Positions 9,401 to 16,205 of a DNA stretch of 62,486 nucleotides are shown here, piece by piece. Source of the stretch: RGIG5057 sp036653755 (GTDB lineage Bacteria; Bacillota; Clostridia; TANB77; CAG-465). Location of the stretch: NCBI GenBank assembly GCA_036653755.1, contig JAVVTJ010000002.1, forward strand, positions 1 to 62,486, read 5' to 3'. The notes below the pieces were generated by a model that searched no databases, was not told where the DNA came from, and was given only the letters and a program-made list of their open reading frames with translations. Positions within the stretch are counted from its first letter, which is position 1, and the number at the start of each line of letters is the position of its first letter. Both the position numbers and the translations under genes were made by a program.

Positions 9401-10643
9401 TAAACATATCTGCATTATATATAGTTTTAATTCCTCTTTCACCAGTTACTTTATCTATACATTTTACTGTTTCATTATTAGTATCTATATTATACTTTTT
9501 AGCACTTAATTTATAATCTGATGGATTTATTTCACTTATAATGTCTTGCATTAAAATATCATCTATTTTGTTTATATCATTTAATTTACTAATTAATTCT
9601 TGTTTATCTTTAACTTCTATATTACTATTAGTTATATTTTCAGCTAAAATATTTCTATTTATATTTGTTTTATCATCAGGCAATATATTTTTTGTTTCTG
9701 ATACTTTTTCACTTAATGTATCTAATATATTGTTACTTGTTTTATAAGTTTGTTTTACTTCTGCATTTGATTGGCTTTTATTGTTTTCTATTTTATTTGC
9801 TATATTTACAGTTTTGCTTAAACCCGCTGTCGCTCCACCCATTACTGCTGAAGTTAATGCTCCATCTACTCCAGATTGTAACATTCTTTGTGGCATGTTT
9901 TCCCAATCAGATTTCCCTAATATAGCTTGCGAAGCTATTTCGGTTGTTGGTTCCATTATTGCTTCTTGTATAACATTATCCATTGTGCTTATTCCAAATC
10001 TTTTTATACCAGCTCTAATACCACCCTTAGCTACTTCTTTAGCACCTTTTGATAATTGCCCTAAACCTATCATTTCAGTAAGCCCCTCAGCTGCCCCTAA
10101 TGTACTACCATATAATAACTTTTGTGTATCGTTTGCACCTTTTTGCTCTGCTTCTTCCATAGATTGTCCACCTGCATTAGCAAGTGATATAATAGCAGAA
10201 AGTACTGGACTTGATAAAGAAGTTACAGCAGTGGGCAACATTTGTCCAATACTTGTGCTTACTTCTGAAGCTTTTTTCATTACATCATTATTAATACTAT
10301 TACTTGCCCTCTGCTCTTGATTAGTTTTACTTTGAATTGTGCTTGATATATTTTTTTGAAAGTCATTCATCCAATTATTTATATCTTCATTTTTTAAAGT
10401 TTTTAAATATGGCTCAACTGTATCTGCTAGAAAATTAGTTATATTTAATCCACTTTTTATAAAACCAGTCCCTAAATTTTCATATATTTTACCAGCATCA
10501 TGAAAAAAATTGTTTTCAGATGTGGGTAAATATGTTGTTTTAGGAATATTATCATAAAAATTATATTCCTTACCATCAATTTTGCCTTCTCTTTGTAATC
10601 TAGCAATTTCATCTATTTTACCAGCTATATTTAATTTAGCCAT
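3450..10643 (-). CDS. Giant polyvalent internal virion / DNA-ejection protein (2397 aa)
   Basis: This is the largest protein of the phage and fills one fifth of its genome. It is probably packaged in the head and injected with the DNA, as are the large polyvalent proteins of short-tailed phages. Visible parts: residues 125-290 are Ala/Gly-rich and hydrophobic; a zinc-peptidase motif HELTH lies near 453; a region near 620-800 (YYKTVFEVNGFKYEGLINIA) resembles a BECR-type or other polyvalent-associated domain; a second motif HEIQH lies near 921 followed by YEGG; residues 1100-1500 are Lys/Glu-rich and helical; 1500-2000 holds conserved hydrophobic segments (NPIAKVINMFQVEVNN near 1873) like large polyvalent-protein domains. 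The C-terminus is basic. There is no signal peptide. The enzymatic roles are inferred from motifs. Confidence 0.75.
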   Translation of the reverse strand: MAKLNIAGKIDEIARLQREGKIDGKEYNFYDNIPKTTYLPTSENNFFHDAGKIYENLGTGFIKSGLNITNFLADTVEPYLKTLKNEDINNWMNDFQKNISSTIQSKTNQEQRASNSINNDVMKKASEVSTSIGQMLPTAVTSLSSPVLSAIISLANAGGQSMEEAEQKGANDTQKLLYGSTLGAAEGLTEMIGLGQLSKGAKEVAKGGIRAGIKRFGISTMDNVIQEAIMEPTTEIASQAILGKSDWENMPQRMLQSGVDGALTSAVMGGATAGLSKTVNIANKIENNKSQSNAEVKQTYKTSNNILDTLSEKVSETKNILPDDKTNINRNILAENITNSNIEVKDKQELISKLNDINKIDDILMQDIISEINPSDYKLSAKKYNIDTNNETVKCIDKVTGERGIKTIYNADMFKNNNVNAMWKVDTDENGNITRKVILNPNADTNKTLENITVHELTHDLEGTNEYNTLKQLVQDYDSKKSGYLEARQSLEEAYSQVYDKESIGFEELVDNEAVADILGSKLGDQEFINNLTIKDQTISQKVYNWVIDKLNKINKLTGYKSEKLYWSDVKNKFETSFKQDYANINNNQNKFSIQVDSNGNKYVKVDTDQDIFEGKTAREFTNIARKYILKNYRDGNKPLLLPTAEKINVTSKTASEYTHPKTELQNPDKKMKMKASTELDNLLNISDYQYSVKDDGRHSFAKDGWDYYKTVFEVNGFKYEGLINIAKHGDTKTLYDITQIKKMPFYNTSDKSFIASPRTSSLYNNSITPINTDVNTTDKYSMQNNTKYSIAGKKAMENLNDSKLEKQYENAQHMKSIGVNNETIRQSTNWFQDKNGDWKFEFSDKDMELKKDIKLEKNKTYKLGDILEHDTLFSAYPELANYKVHMTENSKINGSYNKFTDLIKLDVSKLNTQSKSEGTLIHEIQHAIQKIEGYEGGASNKASKLRYYESLGEIEATDTKDRFILEKYKNQNLTNTPPETSKYNPEHKNLQKYLNNRNIFDKIKDKRYNYKKDGVNYENVETNILENTKNNGREILQKNTKIRGQAWNRLGSEGRGHVELEKSNSISLPNTVWDNRLNTLYKNENVGNKIKDLKKEVNTAKTLSKNQRYEKSKTNQFITNLTDKLQVSKYSNKELLNNTVNEIKEEIRNNGTLSDESKTKLFNKLYNDLKIVDKTYYNEYKDLFNDLKTTKVYLPTNIKSDVDNIKIRTTSDMNATKIDVKYQELSEVYPGLFSSKIDNEADQLIRMSKVKEDILLSERNLNEYNDIVMGPEYKKFAKNDFDNLVYELENDVKLADRYKEAKTEKEKKKIEEVEDVKEVFKMANEYQKQHDKVMAKEVLTDVDNKYLKALENGSLTVEELKNKKDKPNVKGILNVYEVSKPLRETQKAIEKFRKDVKAEHYDKVKDLTENMNEWKDKKGLFAGFRLNRETFTRNIQDVVKDKKTADKINSVLYDKYSSNEAESTRIKNEIGNRIRDLGLDTKEKYVYDGNKINEYDIAQLYLEKKLDDGQVIDYGVNLNKIKEASNTYKEIFDDLCNKMSDTLVANGYAPVEYRKNYFPHFTENKPDTFLGKISSMVGIDTTYQELDTSIAGTTASRKPGKTWMGNLLQRTSDVTDYNALKSIDMYLQGSMDIIYHTDDIQRLRAFESTIRDSYLSEEMKKRIEEIKDNENISPEDKVEAIEKIHQTANNQLSHFVTWIREYTNVLAGKKSSADRQFEYELGRNIYITAQNLESRFAANAVGGNLSVSLTNIAPLIQATGTTGYGNVLKGMLKTMTSSISHDDSFINNSDFLTKRRGTDKLYKTTVNKLSEIASKPFQIIDDFVSESIVRAKYDENISNGMSEIDALTNADKYTANLMADRSKGALPVTFNSKNPIAKVINMFQVEVNNTLSNYTKDMKIDAKTKTQLVQNYTKLFAGTFVFNTLIKSIRGGNDVLPDPIHWVMDVINYLFGDDEEKEKSMQSLGNNIVGAIPFSNIAGLVGMEDIGRLPTASMLPNVIKIAGSFDKDVSEEYRNETLIKEMSKPLTYIFLPFGGSQLKKTIDGISAVIEGGSYKTNKKGEKQLQFAIEDANLGTYAQAGILGKYSLPTAKKYVDDGFNLLTAKETKIYKEANVPFEEFSKYTNASKRKNSDKINILNKMKIDDSQKWNIYIMDIFNDKIREEDKRSQVMDAEYALKNNKISKKEYMELYTKVNKNNSSMPDKKELDKLLENNVEIKDYVTYKIDTSQNKMPSEKDSNGKTIKNTRKVKIIDYLLSSDIPANSKAYLYSKEFADTTPIINCKIPVNEYLKLQKNIAFLVGDEDKKSIFEDKKLKNSLKRKVMKEIVKLDLTPQQKILLTYLSGYSIEDNDYKGVSKNSARKNSFKYIDGLNISKIKKEKILKVAEYKKLKNGKWSW

Positions 10644-10655
10644 TTTGTGCCTCCT

Positions 10656-11597
10656 TTAATATCTATTCCACATTTGAAATAATCTTTCATTTTCATTATT
10701 ATTTGTTTTTTCATATGTTGTTTGCCCATTTATTGCTTTTTTTATTATTTTACCTTTATTAGTTAGTTCATCTAATCTTTTTTTACTCAAAGGTCCATAA
10801 CCTAATTTAGATACGCTACCATAATCTACATTTGCAAATTCATCAATTTTATTGTTAGAACTTGATTTATTATTTTTATCAGATAGAGATAATGCATTTG
10901 CTATCTCCGCCTCAATTTGCCTTTTCTTTAATTCTAGTTGTTGCTGTGCAATACTATTTTCAAATGCCCTTTGTCTTTCAGATGCTTGAATTTGATCTTC
11001 TTGCTGATTCATCTGTAATACAAACTTTTCATAATCTTTGTACTTCATATAATTATCTATTGCTTGTTGATATCTATTATTAGCAAGTTCATTATTATAT
11101 CTAGTCATATCTGTTTTTTTAGATTCTATATCTGCTAATAATTCTTGCTCTTTTTGAGAATATTGTAAATTAGCATTGTTTACGTTATTTTCTACTTCTC
11201 TTAACGCTTTATTTCTGTTTGAACTTATTGTATTTAAATTTTCATTATATGAATTTGCTAAATCAGAATATGTACTACCAACAACACCAGTTGTATTTAA
11301 TCCTGCTTGTGAAAGTTTTTGTCCTACATCTCTTTGAGATAGCATATTATTTATATACGCTTGTTTTGATTGTCCTTTTGATTCTTCTTGAATTGTAGGT
11401 ATTTGAGATTGTATTTGATTAATAGTGTTTTGCTTATTTGTATTTAAAGCATTTTTTCTTAATTCAGCTGCTTTTTCGTATTCGCTCAGATACTGTTGTG
11501 TTTGGTTATTTAAACCTGCTGTTTGTTGTTTAGCATAATCATCAGCTGTCATTCCTAATATTTGTTTATAACTATCAGGTACATTTAAATATGACAT
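10656..11597 (-). CDS. Coiled-coil internal virion protein candidate
   Basis: This 313-residue protein is rich in Gln, Asn and Ala, with long helical coiled-coil stretches from about residue 40 to 240. It has no membrane segment or catalytic motif. It is encoded just upstream of the giant protein with a 12-base gap. In short-tailed phages the genes beside the large ejection protein usually encode further ejection proteins, so that role is inferred. The last 60 residues (VSKLGYGPLSKKRLDEL) form a separate, more polar domain. Confidence 0.5.
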   Translation of the reverse strand: MSYLNVPDSYKQILGMTADDYAKQQTAGLNNQTQQYLSEYEKAAELRKNALNTNKQNTINQIQSQIPTIQEESKGQSKQAYINNMLSQRDVGQKLSQAGLNTTGVVGSTYSDLANSYNENLNTISSNRNKALREVENNVNNANLQYSQKEQELLADIESKKTDMTRYNNELANNRYQQAIDNYMKYKDYEKFVLQMNQQEDQIQASERQRAFENSIAQQQLELKKRQIEAEIANALSLSDKNNKSSSNNKIDEFANVDYGSVSKLGYGPLSKKRLDELTNKGKIIKKAINGQTTYEKTNNNENERLFQMWNRY

Positions 11598-11600
11598 TTT

Positions 11601-11930
11601 TTATTCCTCCTTATATCCATTAAATACTTCTAATTTTAATAAACCTGTTGTATTTCTTTTTTCTAATAAATTATTTATTATTTTATTACCATAAACTCCA
11701 ACATATAATATACCTGCTTGTTTTAATGCTTCAGCAGGTATATTACATTTATTGTTTATAATTTTTTCTTTGTATATTTTATTATTTATATTAAATGTAG
11801 AAAAATTTTCTAATTCTTGCCATTCTTTACTAAATTCAAATTCACACTCTATTTGATTATACATTCCTGTTGTTAAATATTCACTTTTAATTAATTTTAT
11901 AACATTTGAATTTATTTGTATTCTTATCAT
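11601..11930 (-). CDS. Stand-alone BppU-like fibre N-terminal domain
   Basis: This 109-residue protein is a paralogue of the first 110 residues of the collagen-like fibre at 13431-14456. Both share the pattern SEYLTTG, a Trp-containing strand, INNKCxIPAEA, GILxxGxxG and LxKRNT. The domain resembles the N-terminal attachment domain of baseplate upper proteins. A separate copy could cap or adapt the tail structure. The gene is followed after 3 bases by the coiled-coil protein gene. Confidence 0.6.
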   Translation of the reverse strand: MIRIQINSNVIKLIKSEYLTTGMYNQIECEFEFSKEWQELENFSTFNINNKIYKEKIINNKCNIPAEALKQAGILYVGVYGNKIINNLLEKRNTTGLLKLEVFNGYKEE

Positions 11931-11987
11931 ATATTCACCTCTTTTTTTAAGTTATAAGCTATTTTGTTTACTAGATAAATTAAATTT

Positions 11988-12353
11988 TCATTTCCAATAC
12001 GATTTAATAAAAAAATTAATTGTGTTAAGACCGTTATACATAATGTGATTAGCACTATCCCATGCATAAATGGCTATATGCGTAGTGTCTATACAACTTG
12101 CGTTTAGTACAAGTGATCGTGATAAACTGTATGTTGATGTAGCAAGAAAAACGCTTTGTGATATTTTCGATGAATTGATAGAAACTGGTAGCTCTATTAT
12201 TAATTCACCATTAACAAAATTTGCATTTCTATATCCATACATTTCAACAATCCCATTATTTTTCTTCACTACAGTTAAATTATTTTGAATTGATATTTCT
12301 TCCATCAAATTTTCGACTTTATTTTCTAAATTAAATATAGCAGGTGCACTCAT
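11988..12353 (-). CDS. Tail fibre tip-like protein (121 aa)
   Basis: A short helical start (FNLENKVENLMEEI) leads into a beta-rich region with VEMYGYRNANFVNGELIIELP and IAIYAWDSANHIMYNGL. The pattern resembles the C-terminal tip domain of phage tail fibres. The first 12 residues echo the start of the fibre at 12856-13434. It may be a short fibre or a detached tip. Function is inferred. Confidence 0.45.
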   Translation of the reverse strand: MSAPAIFNLENKVENLMEEISIQNNLTVVKKNNGIVEMYGYRNANFVNGELIIELPVSINSSKISQSVFLATSTYSLSRSLVLNASCIDTTHIAIYAWDSANHIMYNGLNTINFFIKSYWK

Positions 12354-12384
12354 ATTTGTTCACCTGCCTTTTTATAAAAATTAT

Positions 12385-12459
12385 CTAATGTATAATATAC
12401 CCTTGTGTATGTGTATGTGTGTGTAGTATCAATGCGTTTTTCAATGTTTTGTTTAACAT
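12385..12459 (-). CDS. Possible 24-aa small ORF over a TG microsatellite
   Basis: AAAGGAGAAATATT precedes an ATG at 12459, giving a frame that contains HTHTHTQ because it crosses a (TGTGTA)n tract. The start overlaps the end of the upstream gene. The ribosome site is good, but the peptide is short and partly simple repeat. Confidence 0.3.
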   Translation of the reverse strand: MLNKTLKNALILHTHTHTQGYIIH

Positions 12460-12842
12460 AATATTTCTCCTTTACTTCTTATTATTTTCCTTGATTTTTC
12501 TCTTTTAGCTAATACTTCAGTATAATCTTTATCAGATATTTCTCCTGTAATTTGATATTCTGCAAGCTTTGTTATTATATAATCAGTATTATTTAAATAA
12601 TTTTGTGCCTCTCGTATTTTTTGTTCATTTATTTCTGAAACAGTTAATGGTTTTGTATAACTTTCAAAATCAGCTATATTAAAATTGTTTGTTTTGTTAT
12701 TTTTAAGTCTTGCTTGTCCTAAGTTTATAAGCTCTTTATAAAGCTCTTCTGTTATCTCTATTGCTTCATTAGATATGTTGAAATTTATATCAGAACTATA
12801 AAAGCCTTGTACTATATTATCTTTTAATAGCATATATTTCAT
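12453..12842 (-). CDS. Tail fibre assembly-like / fibre-associated protein
   Basis: This 129-residue protein begins MKYMLLKDNIVQGFYSSD and ends in a helical segment (AQNYLNNTDYIITKLAEYQI) with a charged tail. This architecture is common in fibre-associated or assembly-chaperone proteins of Firmicute phages. It follows the pyocin-knob fibre gene by 13 bases and precedes another fibre-tip gene. A chaperone role is plausible but not shown. Confidence 0.45.
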   Translation of the reverse strand: MKYMLLKDNIVQGFYSSDINFNISNEAIEITEELYKELINLGQARLKNNKTNNFNIADFESYTKPLTVSEINEQKIREAQNYLNNTDYIITKLAEYQITGEISDKDYTEVLAKREKSRKIIRSKGEILC

Positions 12843-12855
12843 TTTATCGCCTCCT

Positions 12856-13434
12856 TTAATAGCCTATTGCTATGTATTGCACATTTAACATTTTACTAGT
12901 ATTTGAATTTAAAATAATATCAAATTTTGAATTGTCAATCGCACTGCATTGGAGCATATAATATGCCGATGTATATGCTAAAGTTCCTATAATTGCACAG
13001 ATCTGAACTGGAAAAGTAATAGGAAATAGCTCTCTGATTCTATCTGTACCAGGCTGAATATTTGTAAACCCCCATTGTATTATTAGTCCATTAGCCAATT
13101 TGAAGTATCCATCCTCTTGTTTTAATATAGGACAATTTGAATTATTCCAAATTTCCACCCAGTCTTGCCATACGTTGTTAACTTTATTCCTAAAATATTG
13201 TTTTTTGTCTGAAACATTTGTGAATATTTGAAATATCCAATTGCTGTCAAGAATTTGTGTTGTAAAATATCCGTTTTGTTCAGATGGTCTATGTAGAGAA
13301 GGTCCATTTGCATATCCTTTACAATCATAATTTAGATTGTTTAAATCAGTTCTAAAATCTCCTATATTTTTTGTTGTTTTCGTTTCTAAAACTTCTATTT
13401 TTTCTTCTAATTCTAAATTATTTGGCTTACTCAT
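12856..13434 (-). CDS. Receptor-binding tail fibre with pyocin-knob-like domain
   Basis: Residues 1-35 form a short coiled coil. Residues 40-98 match the pyocin-knob type: YANGPSLHRPS, GYFTTQI, WIFQIFTNV and WQDWVEIW. From residue 108 a tip domain carries LANGLIIQWGFT, a hallmark of gp53-like fibre C-termini. The protein likely contacts the cell surface. Its start overlaps the end of the collagen-like fibre gene by 4 bases (ATGA type), indicating coupled translation. Confidence 0.7.
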   Translation of the reverse strand: MSKPNNLELEEKIEVLETKTTKNIGDFRTDLNNLNYDCKGYANGPSLHRPSEQNGYFTTQILDSNWIFQIFTNVSDKKQYFRNKVNNVWQDWVEIWNNSNCPILKQEDGYFKLANGLIIQWGFTNIQPGTDRIRELFPITFPVQICAIIGTLAYTSAYYMLQCSAIDNSKFDIILNSNTSKMLNVQYIAIGY

Positions 13435-14456
13435 ATTATATCACCTCTTACTTTAAATTCTAAATTTTTATTAGCTGGTACTGTCCAATCTTTAAATTGT
13501 ATTTTGTTACTAACACTTCCATTTACTCCAACTTCAATAAAGTTTTCATTCAAAATTAATTTACAATTTTGATAATATACTTCTAAGATATTTGCACCTA
13601 CTGTATAATTAAAAGGTAATGTGTAATCTGTATTTTGAGCTATTGATACTGTTGTTAATAATTTAGATTGTTTAATTATTATTTCTGATTTATTTGCTTT
13701 TTCTATATTCAGTTTTTTACCCATTTTAGCACTCAATGCACTTATAGTATCATCACTATTTAAATTGTCTATTATAGTTGTGCTTGGTCCTATTGGTCCA
13801 GTTTCTCCTTGAATACCTTGTATGCCTTGCGGTCCAATAGAACCTGCTGGACCTATTTTTCCTATTTCTCCCTGTATTCCTTGTATTCCCTGTATTCCTT
13901 GTGGACCTGATGCTCCTATATCTCCTTTAATACCTTGTACTCCTTGCGGTCCTTTTAATTTTCCATTATCACATTTTATTTGAAATGTTTCACCATCTGC
14001 AAATTTAACATCTTCAGCTTTAAAGTTATTTATAACTGCTTGTGCATCTTTTAAAATTTTATTCATTTCTATTATATAAGTTTCAAATACACTAGGAGAA
14101 GGAAGTTCTGCTTGAATGTTTTTAGAAAAACTGCCTTCATTTATTATAATACTATATAGTGTGCTGGTATTTCTTTTAATTAAAATATTGTTTACAATTT
14201 CAGTTCCAAATATTCCTATGTTTAATATTCCTGGTATTTCTATTGCTTCTGCTGGTATATAACATTTATTATTAATTAATGTTTGACTATATGCTACTCC
14301 ATTTACAATAAACATAGCTGTTTTATCTAAATTATTCCATGTTGTATCTAAAAAATTAAAACTGCATTCTGCTTGTTTATATGATCCTGTTGTTAAGTAT
14401 TCTGTTTTAATACTTTTTAATATATTTTGTATTATATCAAATTTAAGTGTTATCAT
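13431..14456 (-). CDS. Collagen-like tail fibre
   Basis: The start at 14456 is set by AAGGGGGT upstream. Residues 1-115 form a BppU-like attachment domain, duplicated as a separate gene at 11601-11930. Residues 125-160 are helical. About residues 165-225 are Gly-X-Y collagen-like repeats rich in GPQG and GIQG. The C-terminal 100 residues are beta-rich. Phage collagen repeats form trimeric fibre shafts. The DNA of the repeat is itself repetitive, so its length may vary between relatives. Confidence 0.75.
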   Translation of the reverse strand: MITLKFDIIQNILKSIKTEYLTTGSYKQAECSFNFLDTTWNNLDKTAMFIVNGVAYSQTLINNKCYIPAEAIEIPGILNIGIFGTEIVNNILIKRNTSTLYSIIINEGSFSKNIQAELPSPSVFETYIIEMNKILKDAQAVINNFKAEDVKFADGETFQIKCDNGKLKGPQGVQGIKGDIGASGPQGIQGIQGIQGEIGKIGPAGSIGPQGIQGIQGETGPIGPSTTIIDNLNSDDTISALSAKMGKKLNIEKANKSEIIIKQSKLLTTVSIAQNTDYTLPFNYTVGANILEVYYQNCKLILNENFIEVGVNGSVSNKIQFKDWTVPANKNLEFKVRGDII

Positions 14457-14466
14457 TTTTACCCCC

Positions 14467-16203
14467 TTATGATGCATATCCAGTAATGGTTAAAAACATA
14501 GTTACTATTCCTGTTCTTTTAAGTGGTGCCACATCAATTGGAAGTGTTCCTGGATCATACAATTCTTCTGCTGGATTTGGTTCATCACTTTTAACCATTA
14601 ATCTATTTATACCACTTCTTAAATAATTAACTAATTCTATACTTGTTGTTTCTTGTATATTTTCGTTTGTGGAAGTAGCTGTTGGTGTCCAGCCATTGCC
14701 TCCTAAAGCATTTATTATTTTAGAATAATTATTCATGTTAACTTGATCTATATATTCGCCACCTAATATTCCTGCTCTTCTAAAATCATTAATTTTAGAA
14801 GATGAACAAGAATATAAATTAATATTTCTTGCATAACCATAAAATTGAAACTGCCCTGAACTATTTATATATTTATACGGTGCATGTCTTATTTTAAGTT
14901 TTGCACTTGCTATTGTAAAATTTGAAGGTATATATATTTCCAAGTTAATATTTTTATACTCATTTCCCGAAAATCCATAATTTTTAAAAAAACCGAGATT
15001 TTCCCAATTTTCTACATTAAATTGTAATACTGAAAGTATTCCATTTGATCCTATAAGTTTTGTACCATTTTTTAGTTCAATTCCATTTGTATCCATAACT
15101 ATAATTTCTTGATAATTAGAATCTAATAATTTAAGTAAACCATTTACTCCATTATTTCCACCAAGCGTAAGGGTTCCACCTTTTATTCTATCAGCTGAAA
15201 GTGTTCCAGCAGTTATAAAATCTGCTACTATTTGTCCATTCATTGTTATTGCAAGTTCATAAGTTCCATTTATTCCTGTTGAACTGTATCCTATTCCATT
15301 TAGTCCAAATTTCCATACATGTACAGCTAAATTTAAATTTTCATTATCAGTTATATATGCAGAGCCTGTAACTTCATCTTTAATAAAATTTCCTTTATTA
15401 AATGTATTTATAAGTTCTGTAGAATTTATTTTAGCTTGTTGTAGTATACTAGGTTTTATTATTGTTTCAATTTTTTCATCTATTTCATCTTTCACTTCTT
15501 CTTTTGACATATCAGGAAAAGATGGAATTGTAAATTTAGAATCTAAAGTCCAGTTTTCTTTATTGAAATTTGTATTTGAAACTGATGCAAATAACATTTG
15601 CCCGGTTCTACAATTATTTGGAATATCACTTGCATTAATTATAGAAGGTATTATCCATATATCATTTATTTTATAATTATTTGGTTTTGTTACATATATT
15701 GTTTTTGTAATTGAATTTGTATTAAATAATTTTTCCGGTATATATTGTTCTTTCCAATAATAATTATCATCTTTTAAATATATTGAATTTGCAAGTGTTA
15801 TTGTATTATGCCATAAGTCACCTATATGTTTTTCTTTTTCTATATATGTACTCCATAAACTAGAAGGATCATCTTGTTGATAAAAACTTTTAATTTCTCC
15901 ATCTAATTGATTAATTAAAAGCTGTACTTGTCCTAATGATTCATTTGCTTTACTATCATCAGTAAAATTTGTAGCTTTCTCCCAATCTGATAGATTGTAA
16001 CTACCTATCTTTCTATCTTTAATACATCTATACATATTTCCAGTTGGACCTTCTGTCCATGTATCACCGATAAAATACGGTGGAGATGGTTGTATATTAT
16101 AATTTTTACTAGTATCTGTTATTATATCTTCTGTTGTTTTACCTAATGCTTTATTTAAGTACCCTAACGTAACATTATCTTCATCATATTTTGGATCACT
16201 CAT
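14467..16203 (-). CDS. Tail appendage / minor structural protein (578 aa)
   Basis: The N-terminal part holds PPYFIGDTWTEGPTGNMYRC and SDWEKATNFTDD, a small beta module typical of phage tail proteins. Later comes GTLSADRIKGGTLTLGG with DTNGIELKNGTKLIG, the pattern seen at the C-terminal end of many Firmicute tail-tip proteins. The last 200 residues are beta-rich. The gene lies between the propeller-like tail protein and the collagen fibre. No peptidase or glycosidase motif stands out. Confidence 0.6.
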   Translation of the reverse strand: MSDPKYDEDNVTLGYLNKALGKTTEDIITDTSKNYNIQPSPPYFIGDTWTEGPTGNMYRCIKDRKIGSYNLSDWEKATNFTDDSKANESLGQVQLLINQLDGEIKSFYQQDDPSSLWSTYIEKEKHIGDLWHNTITLANSIYLKDDNYYWKEQYIPEKLFNTNSITKTIYVTKPNNYKINDIWIIPSIINASDIPNNCRTGQMLFASVSNTNFNKENWTLDSKFTIPSFPDMSKEEVKDEIDEKIETIIKPSILQQAKINSTELINTFNKGNFIKDEVTGSAYITDNENLNLAVHVWKFGLNGIGYSSTGINGTYELAITMNGQIVADFITAGTLSADRIKGGTLTLGGNNGVNGLLKLLDSNYQEIIVMDTNGIELKNGTKLIGSNGILSVLQFNVENWENLGFFKNYGFSGNEYKNINLEIYIPSNFTIASAKLKIRHAPYKYINSSGQFQFYGYARNINLYSCSSSKINDFRRAGILGGEYIDQVNMNNYSKIINALGGNGWTPTATSTNENIQETTSIELVNYLRSGINRLMVKSDEPNPAEELYDPGTLPIDVAPLKRTGIVTMFLTITGYAS

Positions 16204-16205
16204 TA

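Noticed and set aside
9781..10320. A 179-residue open frame antisense to the giant phage gene
   Set aside because: It is an antisense shadow of an Ala/Gly-rich coding region, with no ribosome site, and the opposite strand is clearly the coding one.
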